64,000 nt of DNA from Lachnospiraceae bacterium (GCA_017470935.1 JAFUXG010000030.1:40312-104311), one strand, 5' to 3'; shown: positions 26,301 through 35,853, counted from the stretch's first letter. Program-made: numbers and translations. The notes: generated by a model not told the origin, from the letters alone.

Positions 26301-26909
26301 ATGAAGATACTTGTAGCAGATGACCACAAATCAATAGTTGATGGGATTATTTTAGACCTTAAGGAAATCCTTCCGGATGCCACTGTGATCGGAGCCTGTA
26401 AGTCAAAAGAAATAGTGGAATTATGTAATGGAACCAGGTTTGATGTTATATTTATGGATATAGATATACCCTCTTCTAATGGGATAAGCCTTGCCAAAAC
26501 AGTACTTGATAAATTTCCAAGAACGAACATCATCTATATTACAGGCTATGAGAAATATGCGCTGGAAAGCTATGAAACCAATGCCAGTACCTTTTTGATC
26601 AAACCCATCACCAAAAAGGCCATTGAAAAGGCTCTTGATAATCTTCGTTTTCCAGTGTCAGATATTACTGATGAGATGGTTACCGCTGAATATTCCGGAG
26701 AAGGTTATATAGGTAAAAGGATTCAATATTATAGGGAACTGCGGGGCATGACCAGAAATGAGTTTGCCGAACTTTTAAACGTCACGCTCCCGACTGTCCA
26801 CCGGTGGGAAACAGGAGCCAGAATGCCCGATCTGGCAACGATCATGAAGATAGCTAACATTCTGGGGGTTAAACTTGATGAATTTATAGAAAATGAGCCA
26901 TCATCATAA
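26301..26909 (+). CDS. Response regulator with receiver plus XRE helix-turn-helix output
   Basis: The protein has 202 residues; ATG at 26301 follows GAAAGGGA. The receiver (1-120) has Asp53 in FMDIDIP, YITGYE and Lys in FLIKPI. Residues 138-198 form an HTH_3 domain: IQYYRELRGMTRNEFAELL, then TLPTVHRWETGARMPD. Receivers joined to an XRE-type domain are uncommon compared with OmpR, LytTR or NarL outputs. The kinase upstream is the likely partner. Its receiver resembles that of the SARP regulator at 20266, so the two systems may be related. Confidence 0.88.
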   Translation: MKILVADDHKSIVDGIILDLKEILPDATVIGACKSKEIVELCNGTRFDVIFMDIDIPSSNGISLAKTVLDKFPRTNIIYITGYEKYALESYETNASTFLIKPITKKAIEKALDNLRFPVSDITDEMVTAEYSGEGYIGKRIQYYRELRGMTRNEFAELLNVTLPTVHRWETGARMPDLATIMKIANILGVKLDEFIENEPSS

Positions 26910-26930
26910 TTGGTTGAGATCCAGAAACTT

Positions 26931-28358
26931 CTATTCAAACAAATCATCTAACTCAATAACCCTTGATATATGCTCTATATGGGCATTTCCACTTATTCCG
27001 TTAGTACAGATCATAACAATTTTCAAAGCATTCTTGGTTTTTGTTTCTTCTCTGAACACTTCAAGCTTATTCAACAGCTTTGTCTCATATTCTTCACTAA
27101 CTGAAAATGGGGTGTCTGTATATTTTTCTTCGCAAATATTTGTGATTCCATCTGCTCTTTCTATTACCAGATCAATTTGTGCCCCACTTTTCTTTTTTTC
27201 GCTTATCCAAGAATATTCATTAGTATTGACGCCCGATATCCCCAAGGCTTTTTTTATCTGTTCAAAATGGTACATGCAGATTATTTCAAAAGCATGCCCT
27301 CTCCAATTAAGATATTTGCCTGATTCACCCTTATAATCCTCAAATTTTTTCATCTTCTCCGTAGTAGCAGCCGAAAGAAAATGATAATGAAACAGCAAAA
27401 ATGGATCAATTAACTGTATTCTTAATGGATGTCCTTTTACATAATAATCAGTGCTTTCGTGAATATATCCACATTTTACAAGATCATCTATTGCCCGGGA
27501 AAACGTACCCTGGGCAATACCTAATGCTTTGCAGCATTCATTTTTGTGCATCCCATAGAGGTTGTGGGAAAGAAGCTCCATAATATTATCATATACAGGT
27601 GATTTCTTAAGGGTTGCTTCCAAAAGCTTCTTTGATTCGTTCCGAAGTAAAGCATGCTCACGAAATAACAAAGTATCTATATTCCAAGTAAGACTCTCGT
27701 CAGAATTAAGAAGATCAAAGAAATACGGCAATCCCCCAAAAACCATCTGACATTCAAGAATCTGTTTTCTGGACCATCCAAATCCTCTGTCAGCCATATA
27801 CAATTCAGTTTCCCTAAGAGAAAATGGTTTCAGAAATATCTGGCTTGTAACCCTGTCATACAAGCTTCCTGTATCTTCCAAGACATTTTTAATTATCCAT
27901 GATGTGGCGCTTCCACATATTATGAAAAGATAATTACCTTTTGCAGTACCACAACGATTCCAGAATTCGCCAAAAGCCATCAAAAAATCAGAGCGGGCAG
28001 TTACAAACCATGGGAACTCATCAAAAAACACAATACGTTTCCCATGTATAGAACTTACTGCTTCATCTACAGCAAGCACCTGCTCCAATCTTGAAAATGC
28101 TTCAAACCAATTCTTAGGCACCTGCTTTGACATATCCCCCGCCCCAAGTAATCTTTGGTGAAAGGATTTCAACTGTGTCCGTGTATCGCCACCCTCAACA
28201 CCTGTGGCACGAAATGCAAAATAATTAGCAAATGTCTGTTCAACGAGATATGTTTTGCCAACACGTCTTCTGCCATATACACAGATGAGTTCTGATTTTT
28301 TACTTTTCTCACATCTTTCAAGCTCTCGAATCTCATCTTTTCTTCCTATTATCTTCAT
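26931..28358 (-). CDS. DUF234-type ATPase with PD-(D/E)XK-like C-terminus (copy 1)
   Basis: The protein has 475 residues. The start at 28358 lies six bases after GGAGG; ATG at 28361 is equally in frame. The N-terminal ATPase has VYGRRRVGKTYLVEQ (P-loop at 29-40) and RIVFFDEFPW (Walker B). A winged-helix segment follows (NECCKALGIAQGTFSRAIDDL). The C-terminal DUF234 region has GAQIDLVIERADGITNICEEKY, with the Asp and Glu-x-Lys of a nuclease fold. It is about half identical to 36123-37538. Both are preceded by paired DNA hairpins with an AATTATAA core. The biological role is unknown. Confidence 0.85.
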   Translation of the reverse strand: MKIIGRKDEIRELERCEKSKKSELICVYGRRRVGKTYLVEQTFANYFAFRATGVEGGDTRTQLKSFHQRLLGAGDMSKQVPKNWFEAFSRLEQVLAVDEAVSSIHGKRIVFFDEFPWFVTARSDFLMAFGEFWNRCGTAKGNYLFIICGSATSWIIKNVLEDTGSLYDRVTSQIFLKPFSLRETELYMADRGFGWSRKQILECQMVFGGLPYFFDLLNSDESLTWNIDTLLFREHALLRNESKKLLEATLKKSPVYDNIMELLSHNLYGMHKNECCKALGIAQGTFSRAIDDLVKCGYIHESTDYYVKGHPLRIQLIDPFLLFHYHFLSAATTEKMKKFEDYKGESGKYLNWRGHAFEIICMYHFEQIKKALGISGVNTNEYSWISEKKKSGAQIDLVIERADGITNICEEKYTDTPFSVSEEYETKLLNKLEVFREETKTKNALKIVMICTNGISGNAHIEHISRVIELDDLFE

Positions 28359-28463
28359 CATAATCCTCCAATCCGTCACTTTTTATACTAGCAGTACATA
28401 TTCATACGAAAATTCCACATTCTTTCAAGAAAATTATCTTTAGAGTTTATGATATGATAACAT

Positions 28464-28568
28464 AATCTCCAATTATAAGCAATACTTTGTTTATAATTGG
28501 AGATTATTTGAGTTTTTATCAAACCATCTCCAATTATACGTAGATTTTTGCTTATAATTGGATATGGT
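28464..28568. repeat. Two DNA hairpins upstream of DUF234-type ATPase copy 1
   Basis: Hairpin 1 has perfect arms AATCTCCAATTATAA and TTATAATTGGAGATT with a 12-base loop (28464-28505). Hairpin 2 has arms around CATCTCCAATTATA and TTATAATTGGATATG (28523-28568). They lie about 105 bp before the ATPase start. A similar arrangement with a different outer sequence precedes the second ATPase gene at 37596-37675. Confidence 0.85.
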
Positions 28569-28620
28569 TTATATCACCTTATATTCAATAACATAATGTG
28601 AACGTAACGTAATGTGAATT

Positions 28621-28658
28621 TTTATATTCAATAATCCTGAAAGTCCGGTCATCTCAAT
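28621..28658 (-). pseudogene. Relic of a STAS-domain gene (3' end only)
   Basis: On the minus strand these bases encode IEMTGLSGLLNIK, nearly identical to the end of the intact STAS protein (FEMTGLAGLLNIR at 7622). No stop follows in place and the rest of the gene is missing. It is a decayed duplicate. Confidence 0.65.
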
Positions 28659-28683
28659 TAATGACAATAATTATAATCCCATT

Positions 28684-29082
28684 CTACTGCGGCAGCCCAT
28701 ACACTATAGCAGCAACAATTAATGATATCATATCTATGGCAAGCATAATACCGAAAACAATCGCCACTATTTTAATCCACTTTTTAACCTTCTTTTTATT
28801 ATCATCAGTCAGAACATTCTCCTTAATATCACTGTATAATTCCGATCTCACTATCTGTTCGGTGACTGCCTCCTGCTGCTTTGGCTTTTTATCAAGCACC
28901 AGTTCATCTAATGACACCTCAAACAGTTCACTGATGGCTGCAAGCTTCTCCAGATCAGGTGTCGATTCGCCAACCTCCCATTTCGAGACCGTCTGTCTTG
29001 ATACATTCAGCCTGCCCGCAAGCTCTTCCTGGGATAGACCCTTCTGTTTTCTGAGATTATATAATTTATTATTGAACTCCAT
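28684..29082 (-). CDS. XRE-family regulator with C-terminal membrane segment
   Basis: The protein has 132 residues. The N-terminus is a full HTH_3 domain (LRKQKGLSQEELAGRLNVS, RQTVSKWEVGESTPD). A charged linker and one membrane segment (VAIVFGIMLAIDMISLIVAAIV) follow. It overlaps the small upstream gene by 14 bp and is coupled to it. Such membrane-tethered XRE proteins are common in Clostridia, often beside transport or stress genes. Its target is unknown. Confidence 0.85.
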   Translation of the reverse strand: MEFNNKLYNLRKQKGLSQEELAGRLNVSRQTVSKWEVGESTPDLEKLAAISELFEVSLDELVLDKKPKQQEAVTEQIVRSELYSDIKENVLTDDNKKKVKKWIKIVAIVFGIMLAIDMISLIVAAIVYGLPQ

Positions 29083-29218
29083 CATTCTCCCTGCCTTTCT
29101 TCATCATTATAGCAGATATGAACACCAATGCCACACCCAAAACTGCCGTTGTGATGATACTTGCCTCAATTCCATAAGCACCGCCGTTAAGCAGGCTGCC
29201 TTCATTTACTACTCTCAT
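29069..29218 (-). CDS. Small single-span membrane protein
   Basis: A 49-residue product starting at 29218 behind GGGAGG. It has one membrane segment (ASIITTAVLGVALVFISAIM) and a Lys-rich tail. It is the first gene of a two-gene unit, overlapping the XRE regulator by 14 bp. It may be sensed or controlled together with that regulator. No family was recognised. Confidence 0.55.
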   Translation of the reverse strand: MRVVNEGSLLNGGAYGIEASIITTAVLGVALVFISAIMMKKGRENDGVQ

Positions 29219-29298
29219 CAGATTTTCCTCCCGTGATTTGATGAGACCATAGTATAATTTCTGCCATTAATAATCTACCAACCCGCCTTAACAATATG

Positions 29299-29334
29299 GC
29301 AACGGCTCTTAACAATGGTGTTAAGAACCGTTGC
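29299..29334 (-). terminator. Strong hairpin, probable terminator of the membrane protein gene
   Basis: GCAACGG..CTTAACA pairs with TGTTAAG..CCGTTGC, a 16-base stem with few mismatches, 17 bp beyond the stop at 29351. The U-tract is weak. Confidence 0.6.
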
Positions 29335-29350
29335 AGCGCCCTGTTTTAAA

Positions 29351-30379
29351 TCATTTCCCGGCATTTGACTTTACCCGCTTATTATACAATTCACCATTCC
29401 CAAGTGTATTCCCCATGAGCACCTCCGGATTCTTTTCCTGCATATAACCGGCGAATATATGATATTCTTCTGCGACAGCATCATCCTTCTTAATTCCAGC
29501 CGGCACTTCAGAAACCACTTCTGACCTGCCATTATCAAGCTTTACAACAATGGCATCATTCGTCTTTATTCCATTATAGTATTGCTCTATGTCATATATC
29601 CATAATATCTTCTCCGGTTCATACACCTTGATAAATTCACCGATGTAGTAAATGTGCTGTCTTGTCAAAATCGTTGATGAGCGTGGCAGAAGCACCACAT
29701 CTATCCCGCTTATTTCATTATAGAACTCATAATAGCTTATACCCTTCTTTTTAATATCCTTATAAAAAACTATGCCCATATCGATCTGGTATAACCCAAG
29801 CAAAAGCCCCGCAGGGATCGTCACCAGTATAAATATAAACAGCCATGATGCAATATTAATAAATATATTACCCTTATCAATCTCCAGCCATATCACATAA
29901 CGGCCAAACATATCATCGAATTCCTCTTCAGTAATATCTACATTACTGTTTTCCAAAGCCTGCATTGCCGGATTCTTTACATAATCCATAATCGGAAGAG
30001 CAAGCCCCCTTACCTCCACCTTTCCCTCTGCTTCTATTCTTGCATTAAGCCCATTTAAAATCGGAGGATCCGCCTCTATAATATAGCATTCATCACCCAC
30101 ATAAGCAAAGCATACACTCTGATCACCATTCTTTGTAAATTCGTCAAGTACCCTATCAAGCGTCATATATATGTAATAGCAGGAATTGCCTCCTCCATTT
30201 TTATCTGCCATCTCCTCAATGGAAACAGGATTATCCACAATCCTTTTATATGTCATATATTGATAAATAAATGCAATAACACCAAGTAATATCAGTATTA
30301 CTGCAAGAACAAGCTTGCGCTGTTTTTTGTAAATCTTATTTTTCACGAACCGCTCAACATTTACATTAACATCATCCAT
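29351..30379 (-). CDS. Two-span membrane protein of unknown function
   Basis: The protein has 342 residues; ATG at 30379 follows GAGGTG. Membrane segments lie near 23-43 (LVLAVILILLGVIAFIYQY) and 180-200. Between them is an extracytoplasmic domain, and after them a cytoplasmic domain of about 130 residues (VVLLPRSSTILTRQHIYYI) with a beta-rich pattern. No catalytic motif was seen. It is divergent from the OmpR-type regulator gene, but no repeat motif faces it. Confidence 0.6.
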   Translation of the reverse strand: MDDVNVNVERFVKNKIYKKQRKLVLAVILILLGVIAFIYQYMTYKRIVDNPVSIEEMADKNGGGNSCYYIYMTLDRVLDEFTKNGDQSVCFAYVGDECYIIEADPPILNGLNARIEAEGKVEVRGLALPIMDYVKNPAMQALENSNVDITEEEFDDMFGRYVIWLEIDKGNIFINIASWLFIFILVTIPAGLLLGLYQIDMGIVFYKDIKKKGISYYEFYNEISGIDVVLLPRSSTILTRQHIYYIGEFIKVYEPEKILWIYDIEQYYNGIKTNDAIVVKLDNGRSEVVSEVPAGIKKDDAVAEEYHIFAGYMQEKNPEVLMGNTLGNGELYNKRVKSNAGK

Positions 30380-30490
30380 AATACACCTCATCAAATTCTG
30401 AATAGTATAAATATAACATATTTCAGGTTTTATTCAATAAACACTAAAAATGTATTGATTAACAGCTTTATAAAACCTAGTCCATTTTCA

Positions 30491-30522
30491 GATACATTTC
30501 AGATACAATTCCCTTATATAAT
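30491..30522 (+). promoter_or_regulatory. 11-bp direct-repeat promoter of the OmpR-type regulator
   Basis: GATACATT at 30491 and GATACAAT at 30502 are 11 bp apart, followed after seven bases by TATAAT (30517-30522). The same repeat, period and spacing precede all lipoprotein transcription units from 35854 to 56407. This suggests autoregulation. Confidence 0.8.
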
Positions 30523-30695
30523 CTTGTATTATGGCAAAATATATACTATGATGAAATAAATTACTATTATATCATTGTATTAGGTTAACCTAGATATATG
30601 TTATATTAATTGCAACATATGTTATGTAAACCTATTTCTGTGTATTAATACCTACTGACTCATGACGTATGATTATTGGTTAAGGAGCTCAAATA

Positions 30696-31352
30696 ATGAT
30701 CAAAATACTTGTTGTAGAAGACGAAAAAGCAATTTCAGACCTTATTGTATTCAACCTTAGAAGAAACGGTTATCACTGCACTGCCCTATATGACGGCGAG
30801 GCAGCTGCGGATTTATTAGAGGACGCTAATTTTGACCTGATACTTCTTGACATCATGCTGCCGAAAATAAATGGATACGAGCTTATGGAATACATCCGTC
30901 CCATGGGCATCCCGGTAATCTTCATCACCGCCAAGGCATCACTTGATGACCGAATCAAGGGACTAACCTCCGGTGCCGAGGACTATATTGTCAAGCCCTT
31001 TGAGATTGCCGAGCTGCTTGCAAGGATTCATATTGTACTTAGACGCTACAACAAGACTGAAACACATCTTACTTTCAAGGCTATTGAAGTGGATGTGGAA
31101 AGCCGTGTTGTTACAAAGTGCGGAAAAGAGATCAAGCTTACGCCTAAAGAATTTGACCTTTTTGTGATGCTGCTTCGAAATCTTAACATGACACTTTTCA
31201 AAGACCGCATATTCGAGACTATATGGGAGGGGCAGTGGCAGCCGGAATCAAGAACGGTTGACCTGCATATCCAGAGACTCCGCAAGAAGCTGGATCTGAA
31301 GAACAGCCTAAAGACCATATACAATACGGGATATCGACTGACAGATGAGTAA
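30696..31352 (+). CDS. OmpR/PhoB-family response regulator
   Basis: The protein has 218 residues; start behind AAGGAGC. The receiver has Asp52 in LLDIMLPK, ITAKAS and Lys in YIVKPF. The C-terminal winged helix (120-218) ends with SRTVDLHIQRLRKKL and TGYRL, hallmarks of the OmpR family. The kinase gene follows at 31497. OmpR-type proteins bind direct repeats of 11-bp period as dimers. The gene's own promoter and eight lipoprotein promoters have such repeats, so they are its likely targets (inference). Confidence 0.93.
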   Translation: MIKILVVEDEKAISDLIVFNLRRNGYHCTALYDGEAAADLLEDANFDLILLDIMLPKINGYELMEYIRPMGIPVIFITAKASLDDRIKGLTSGAEDYIVKPFEIAELLARIHIVLRRYNKTETHLTFKAIEVDVESRVVTKCGKEIKLTPKEFDLFVMLLRNLNMTLFKDRIFETIWEGQWQPESRTVDLHIQRLRKKLDLKNSLKTIYNTGYRLTDE

Positions 31353-31368
31353 AATTATGGTCGAGGTT

Positions 31369-31459
31369 ACAGGGTACGGTTCTCTGTATCCTCTCGATAT
31401 TGCAGTCCAAATCCCATGGCAGTAATTGCTCCGTGTGGAGACAGAGAACCGTCCCCTGT
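31369..31459. repeat. REP-like inverted repeat between regulator and kinase genes
   Basis: ACAGGGTACGGTTCTCTGT (31369-31387) and ACAGAGAACCGTCCCCTGT (31441-31459) are inverted copies with few mismatches. The phrase GGGACGGTTCTCTGT resembles short palindromic repeats found scattered in many Firmicutes genomes, some mobilised by REP-associated transposases. No transposase is present here. Confidence 0.6.
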
Positions 31460-31496
31460 ATCCTTCAAAACTGTTAAGTAAACTTTGGAGATCACC

Positions 31497-32963
31497 ATGA
31501 AATACAGATACAAAGTCCTTATCATCAACATGATAGTCATCTCCATAGCCCTGTCACTGTCAGGGCTCATTTTGATGTCCAGAAATAATTCCATGATGAT
31601 GGAATCTGAGGTCAAAAATGCCGTCGTCGAAAACAACCTGGCACAATCCGTAATCGAATACTCATTACTTGATGTGATTAACTCAAGCAGCAGCGTTGCA
31701 AAGCGCCTGCCCGAGATAGGTGATGAAGTTTCAGCAGGAATGCTGACAGACACCTCGGACCTTTTCATCCGCTATGACAATGATGTTCTGTTCAGCACAA
31801 ATGCTTCAGCAGACATAAATACAGAATTGTTCAGTCACCATGAGGGCATTAAAAAGAACTATATCATTTCCCGTGAGAATGAAGACCTGTATATCTATGT
31901 CACTTCCTTCGGTGCTATCAATGATAAGACTCTCAACATCATAACCCGCAGAAACATCACTGACACCGAAGTTCTCATGGAGAAAAATGTCCATGACTAT
32001 ATGCTTTTCACCGTTATAATTCTCATGCTTTCCGGCATTCTTGTATATATAATAAGTTATCTTCTTACAAGACCGCTGGAAAAATTAAACCGTGTTACGG
32101 ACGCATTTGCCGAGGGTGATTTCAGTGCAAGAAGTGATATAAGCTCTGATGACGAGGTCGGTCTTCTGTCCGACAAGTTCAACGGTATGGCATCATCAGT
32201 TGAAGACCATATTGACGAGCTAAATGATATGCTGCACAGAAGGGATCAGTTTGTGGCAGACTTTACCCATGAGATCAAAACTCCAATGACCGCCATCATC
32301 GGATATGCCGACACCATTCGGTCTGTTGACTTATCCCGTGAAGAAGAAATACATGCTGCAAGCTACATTTTTTCTGAGGGCAAAAGGCTTGAGCAGATGT
32401 CCATGAAGCTTTTTGACCTGTTGTATATCAAGGATCATCATATTGAAAAAACGCCCTGCAGTACCGAAAGCTTATGTGAAGATGTTGTGACAAGCGTTAC
32501 CCCTTTATTAAGTGAAGCAGGCATGAAGCTTAAGTATCATTTTGACAATGCAGTCGTCACATGCGAGCCCGGACTTATCAAAACGGTGCTTATCAACCTG
32601 ATTGATAACGCAAAGAAAGCATCCGAAGAGAAAGCGGTTATCGAGGTATATGGAAGTTTAATTGATGATATACAATACTACAAATTCACTGTTAAAGACC
32701 ACGGAATCGGCATTCCACAGGAGGATATCGACCGTATCTGCGATGAATTCTACATGGTGGACAAATCCCGTTCCAGAGGAAAAGGCGGTGCCGGTCTTGG
32801 TCTGTCGCTTGCTAATATCATCTTGCAGGAGCATGATTCGAGACTTGAAATTGAAAGCGAGGTCGGCAAGGGAACTACAATGACATTTCTTTTGAAGATT
32901 GAACCTGCTAATAAATCATCAGCTGCAGATAACTCTGAAGTTGTAGTTACTGAACTAATTTAA
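31497..32963 (+). CDS. Sensor histidine kinase, HAMP type
   Basis: The protein has 488 residues; ATG at 31497 follows GGAG. Membrane segments at 7-28 and about 162-182 enclose an extracytoplasmic sensor domain of roughly 130 residues. HAMP (TRPLEKLNRVTDAFAEGDF), dimerisation domain with DFTHEIKTPMTAIIGY (His near 258), and ATPase domain (NLIDNAKKAS, DHGIGIP, GGAGLGLSL) follow. It should phosphorylate the OmpR-type regulator just upstream. The lipoproteins in the regulon may feed back on its sensor (inference). Confidence 0.92.
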   Translation: MKYRYKVLIINMIVISIALSLSGLILMSRNNSMMMESEVKNAVVENNLAQSVIEYSLLDVINSSSSVAKRLPEIGDEVSAGMLTDTSDLFIRYDNDVLFSTNASADINTELFSHHEGIKKNYIISRENEDLYIYVTSFGAINDKTLNIITRRNITDTEVLMEKNVHDYMLFTVIILMLSGILVYIISYLLTRPLEKLNRVTDAFAEGDFSARSDISSDDEVGLLSDKFNGMASSVEDHIDELNDMLHRRDQFVADFTHEIKTPMTAIIGYADTIRSVDLSREEEIHAASYIFSEGKRLEQMSMKLFDLLYIKDHHIEKTPCSTESLCEDVVTSVTPLLSEAGMKLKYHFDNAVVTCEPGLIKTVLINLIDNAKKASEEKAVIEVYGSLIDDIQYYKFTVKDHGIGIPQEDIDRICDEFYMVDKSRSRGKGGAGLGLSLANIILQEHDSRLEIESEVGKGTTMTFLLKIEPANKSSAADNSEVVVTELI

Positions 32964-33132
32964 CTATTATAAGGCTCTGTCACAACCAAGTGTTGCGACA
33001 TAACCTATTATAAAAAATGAAATAAATAATAAAAATGATTTATCATATGTTAATACATAACATATAATATTCAAATTTCAAAACCCAAAAAATAATGCAA
33101 AAATAATTCGAACAAAATCCGAGGACACAACT

Positions 33133-34053
33133 ATGAAAAAGAAAAACAAAATCCTGCTTAATTTAATAATATGCACTGCTGCTCTTGCCCTGGTATCTTC
33201 CAGTGTGGTGCTTCCAAGGTATATACTGAAAAACAATGCCGAAAAGAATTACAACACAGTTACAGAGGTACCCAGGCAGTTTTATTCCGGTCCCTCAGAG
33301 GCAGTCGTGAAGAATGCCTCAAAGCAGCTTTCCGACTATCAGAAGCTGCAGCTAATATCCGGACTCTGGGAAAGCGAAATCTCAGCCGCATCAGATTCCG
33401 AGACCAATATAAGTGAATTAGACGCAAAGGATCTTGCCATTACCAAGCTTATCTCACTGTCTTCAGACGGTCTTTATCCGATAAATGTTGACTCTGACTA
33501 TCAGAAGTGGTACTCATGGGAAGCCTCTGCCTATAAGGCAGTTGACACCACCTTCCGCACCTACGCCGCCATTTACTGGGATGTAACATTTACCAAATAT
33601 GACAACAGCGAAAGCCACCGAATCATTATTACAGAAAACGGTGATGTACTGTTTGCCAACGCAGCTTCTAACACAGATAAAAAAAGCTTTGGCAATTTCT
33701 CACCAAAGCTTGAAAATATAGGGTATCTGTTTATTAATGATGATATTTCCGGTACATCGGATGAACACATTAATCATTTCCAGACAACTCCGATTTCAGA
33801 TAATATTAATTCCTCAAGCAAAAGCTCTCTTTCAGAAAGCAGCAATATAACAGATAATTCCTCAACATCACAAACCACAATAATGTTATCTTCTGCCGAA
33901 AATTATATCACCGACCTGCCGAACTTTGAAATCAAGGGCGGAGCTCATTTTGCTGATACGAGTGGAGATGATCCGCTTACCGGAACATTTATATATGGCA
34001 GTGAAAATGAGAACTATACATTTGTACTGACTTTCTCTGACCAACAGCAATGA
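33133..34053 (+). CDS. Secreted or membrane-anchored protein downstream of the two-component genes
   Basis: The protein has 306 residues with one N-terminal hydrophobic segment (LLNLIICTAALALVSSSVVL) after a Lys-rich start. The body has YAAIYWDVTFTKYDNSESH and IIITENGDVLFANA, a strand pattern like PepSY/YycH-type extracytoplasmic domains. A Ser/Asn/Thr-rich linker precedes a last domain of about 60 residues. It follows the kinase gene by about 170 bp on the same strand. It could modulate the kinase, by analogy with YycH/YycI, but that is only positional inference. Confidence 0.6.
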   Translation: MKKKNKILLNLIICTAALALVSSSVVLPRYILKNNAEKNYNTVTEVPRQFYSGPSEAVVKNASKQLSDYQKLQLISGLWESEISAASDSETNISELDAKDLAITKLISLSSDGLYPINVDSDYQKWYSWEASAYKAVDTTFRTYAAIYWDVTFTKYDNSESHRIIITENGDVLFANAASNTDKKSFGNFSPKLENIGYLFINDDISGTSDEHINHFQTTPISDNINSSSKSSLSESSNITDNSSTSQTTIMLSSAENYITDLPNFEIKGGAHFADTSGDDPLTGTFIYGSENENYTFVLTFSDQQQ

Positions 34054-34087
34054 AGCATCTAGGAGGCGATCATTCTGCAACCATTTT

Positions 34088-35704
34088 TCAATGCACCAAC
34101 TCTGCCGCATCCACCAAAGACCCGTCTATTGCATTGATATACACCACGAACTGTACAACATCAGCAACATTTGTTTTATCAGGTTTTGTCCTGAATTCCC
34201 AGACAGGGATACATGTATATTCCCTCTCATTATTCGGATTGTTTACAGGATAATATGATAGATACAATTCATCAAAATACAGTTTCTTCCTGTCTCCGAT
34301 TTTTTCCTTATCAAGCTTATTCATCACCGCATCCTTAAAGCATTCCTTTATCTTATTCTCATCAAGTATCTGCACATTTTCTGTAATGTCAGTAACCTCC
34401 ATGCTCTGCCTGAACAGCACCTGCATAACGCCCTTATCGGTAACCAGTACATGCCCTGAATTATTGAGTTTATATTGCTCATTGTCACCCATTGTCTCAA
34501 ACAGTCCTGATAATTTACCGGAAAATACAAGTTCATACCCGTTTGCAAATCCGTCCTTCGCCATGAGTTCATATAATTCATCATCATCGATATCAAGATA
34601 ATCACCATACTCGTCTGCAATAGTGTGCTTACCCTCTATATATGAGGCTGCCTGCCCGTTGATAAATACAAGGTCAGACTTTTCTACATTCATTGTATCA
34701 GGATACGCATCTCCTGTATTGGGTGACACAATATTCTTATACGCATTTATCTTGAAATTATTCTTCAGGAACTCCCCCACATCATCTGCCATCGTCTCAG
34801 AAAATTCCATTCTGTTATCCAGCTCCTCCATATCACTGCCCGGATTGCAGCTATACACCATTACAGAATCATAATCTTCATCTCCCATATAATCACTTAT
34901 GGAGACAGGTGATAATAAAATGGTTCTCTGTCCGTTAAGCTCCCCGGTCCACTCATTCTCTACATACTCATATGAAAGCAGCAGATAGAAATCTACACCA
35001 TCACGCTTTCCCTGATACATATGTATATAAAAATCATCTCCGTCAATCCATACTCTCTTATCACCATTACGCTCATCTTCATGCCTCCAGGATAAATTGT
35101 CATATGCGGAGGTCATATCGCACACATCATCGATATGCCTGATCCGTCTAGGCTCTGCAGTAAGCTCATCAAGCTTTACCGCCGTATCCCCAAACAGTGC
35201 ACTTACTATCTCATCATCATTTAACTCTTCCATTGTTATCTTCTCGACCTGATACACATTTATAGACGGTTCATCCGGAACGCTGCATTTAACACCAATA
35301 TCCACCGGAACTCCATTTGTCTCAAAGCCGTCTTTCCATTCAAACCTTTCGGTTCCCACCATTTCACGCAGAGAAGCTCCACTTGAAATGACAGAGTTGA
35401 CACCACTATTACCTGTGTCATTATCTCTATCAATCACCGTATCAGCCGCTTCACCATCTTCACCACTTGCGTTTTTTACCTGCTCTCCGTAGTCGGTGAC
35501 AATATTATTCTGCTTCCCGCAGCCCGTAAGTGCCATGCATAAGATGAGAATAAATGCTGATGAAAACGCCTTTGCCTTACAAAATATTCTGCGCCTTGCA
35601 TCTTGTGTTATGTCAACCATTCTATAATTGTTGATTTCTTCAATATTACTGCTATTTCCATTAGAATTGCTCCTTTTACTAAAATCTGATATTATGTTAA
35701 TCAT
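34088..35704 (-). CDS. Array lipoprotein 1
   Basis: The protein has 538 residues; ATG at 35704 follows AAAGGAG. About 45 residues precede the signal segment, which ends in the lipobox MALTGCGK; VTDYG follows 6-8 residues after the Cys, as in all paralogues. The body is acidic with AYDNLSWRHED and FYIHMYQGKRDGVDFYLL. The C-terminus has LSYYPVNNPNNEREYTCIP, then WEF and VYINAIDGSLVDA. It is one of nine paralogues between 34 and 56.4 kb. They probably sit on the outer face of the membrane; the function is unknown. Confidence 0.8.
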   Translation of the reverse strand: MINIISDFSKRSNSNGNSSNIEEINNYRMVDITQDARRRIFCKAKAFSSAFILILCMALTGCGKQNNIVTDYGEQVKNASGEDGEAADTVIDRDNDTGNSGVNSVISSGASLREMVGTERFEWKDGFETNGVPVDIGVKCSVPDEPSINVYQVEKITMEELNDDEIVSALFGDTAVKLDELTAEPRRIRHIDDVCDMTSAYDNLSWRHEDERNGDKRVWIDGDDFYIHMYQGKRDGVDFYLLLSYEYVENEWTGELNGQRTILLSPVSISDYMGDEDYDSVMVYSCNPGSDMEELDNRMEFSETMADDVGEFLKNNFKINAYKNIVSPNTGDAYPDTMNVEKSDLVFINGQAASYIEGKHTIADEYGDYLDIDDDELYELMAKDGFANGYELVFSGKLSGLFETMGDNEQYKLNNSGHVLVTDKGVMQVLFRQSMEVTDITENVQILDENKIKECFKDAVMNKLDKEKIGDRKKLYFDELYLSYYPVNNPNNEREYTCIPVWEFRTKPDKTNVADVVQFVVYINAIDGSLVDAAELVH

Positions 35705-35853
35705 ATTTTCTCTCCTTTTCTTTTGGGTATGTAACATGCACTTTAATACAGCATAATTGATTCGTGTATTTTTGCTTCATATAATTCTTTGCGTACACAT
35801 AAAATCAAAAAAATAAATAAAAACATTACTGCAATAATCTTTTATCTGTTATA

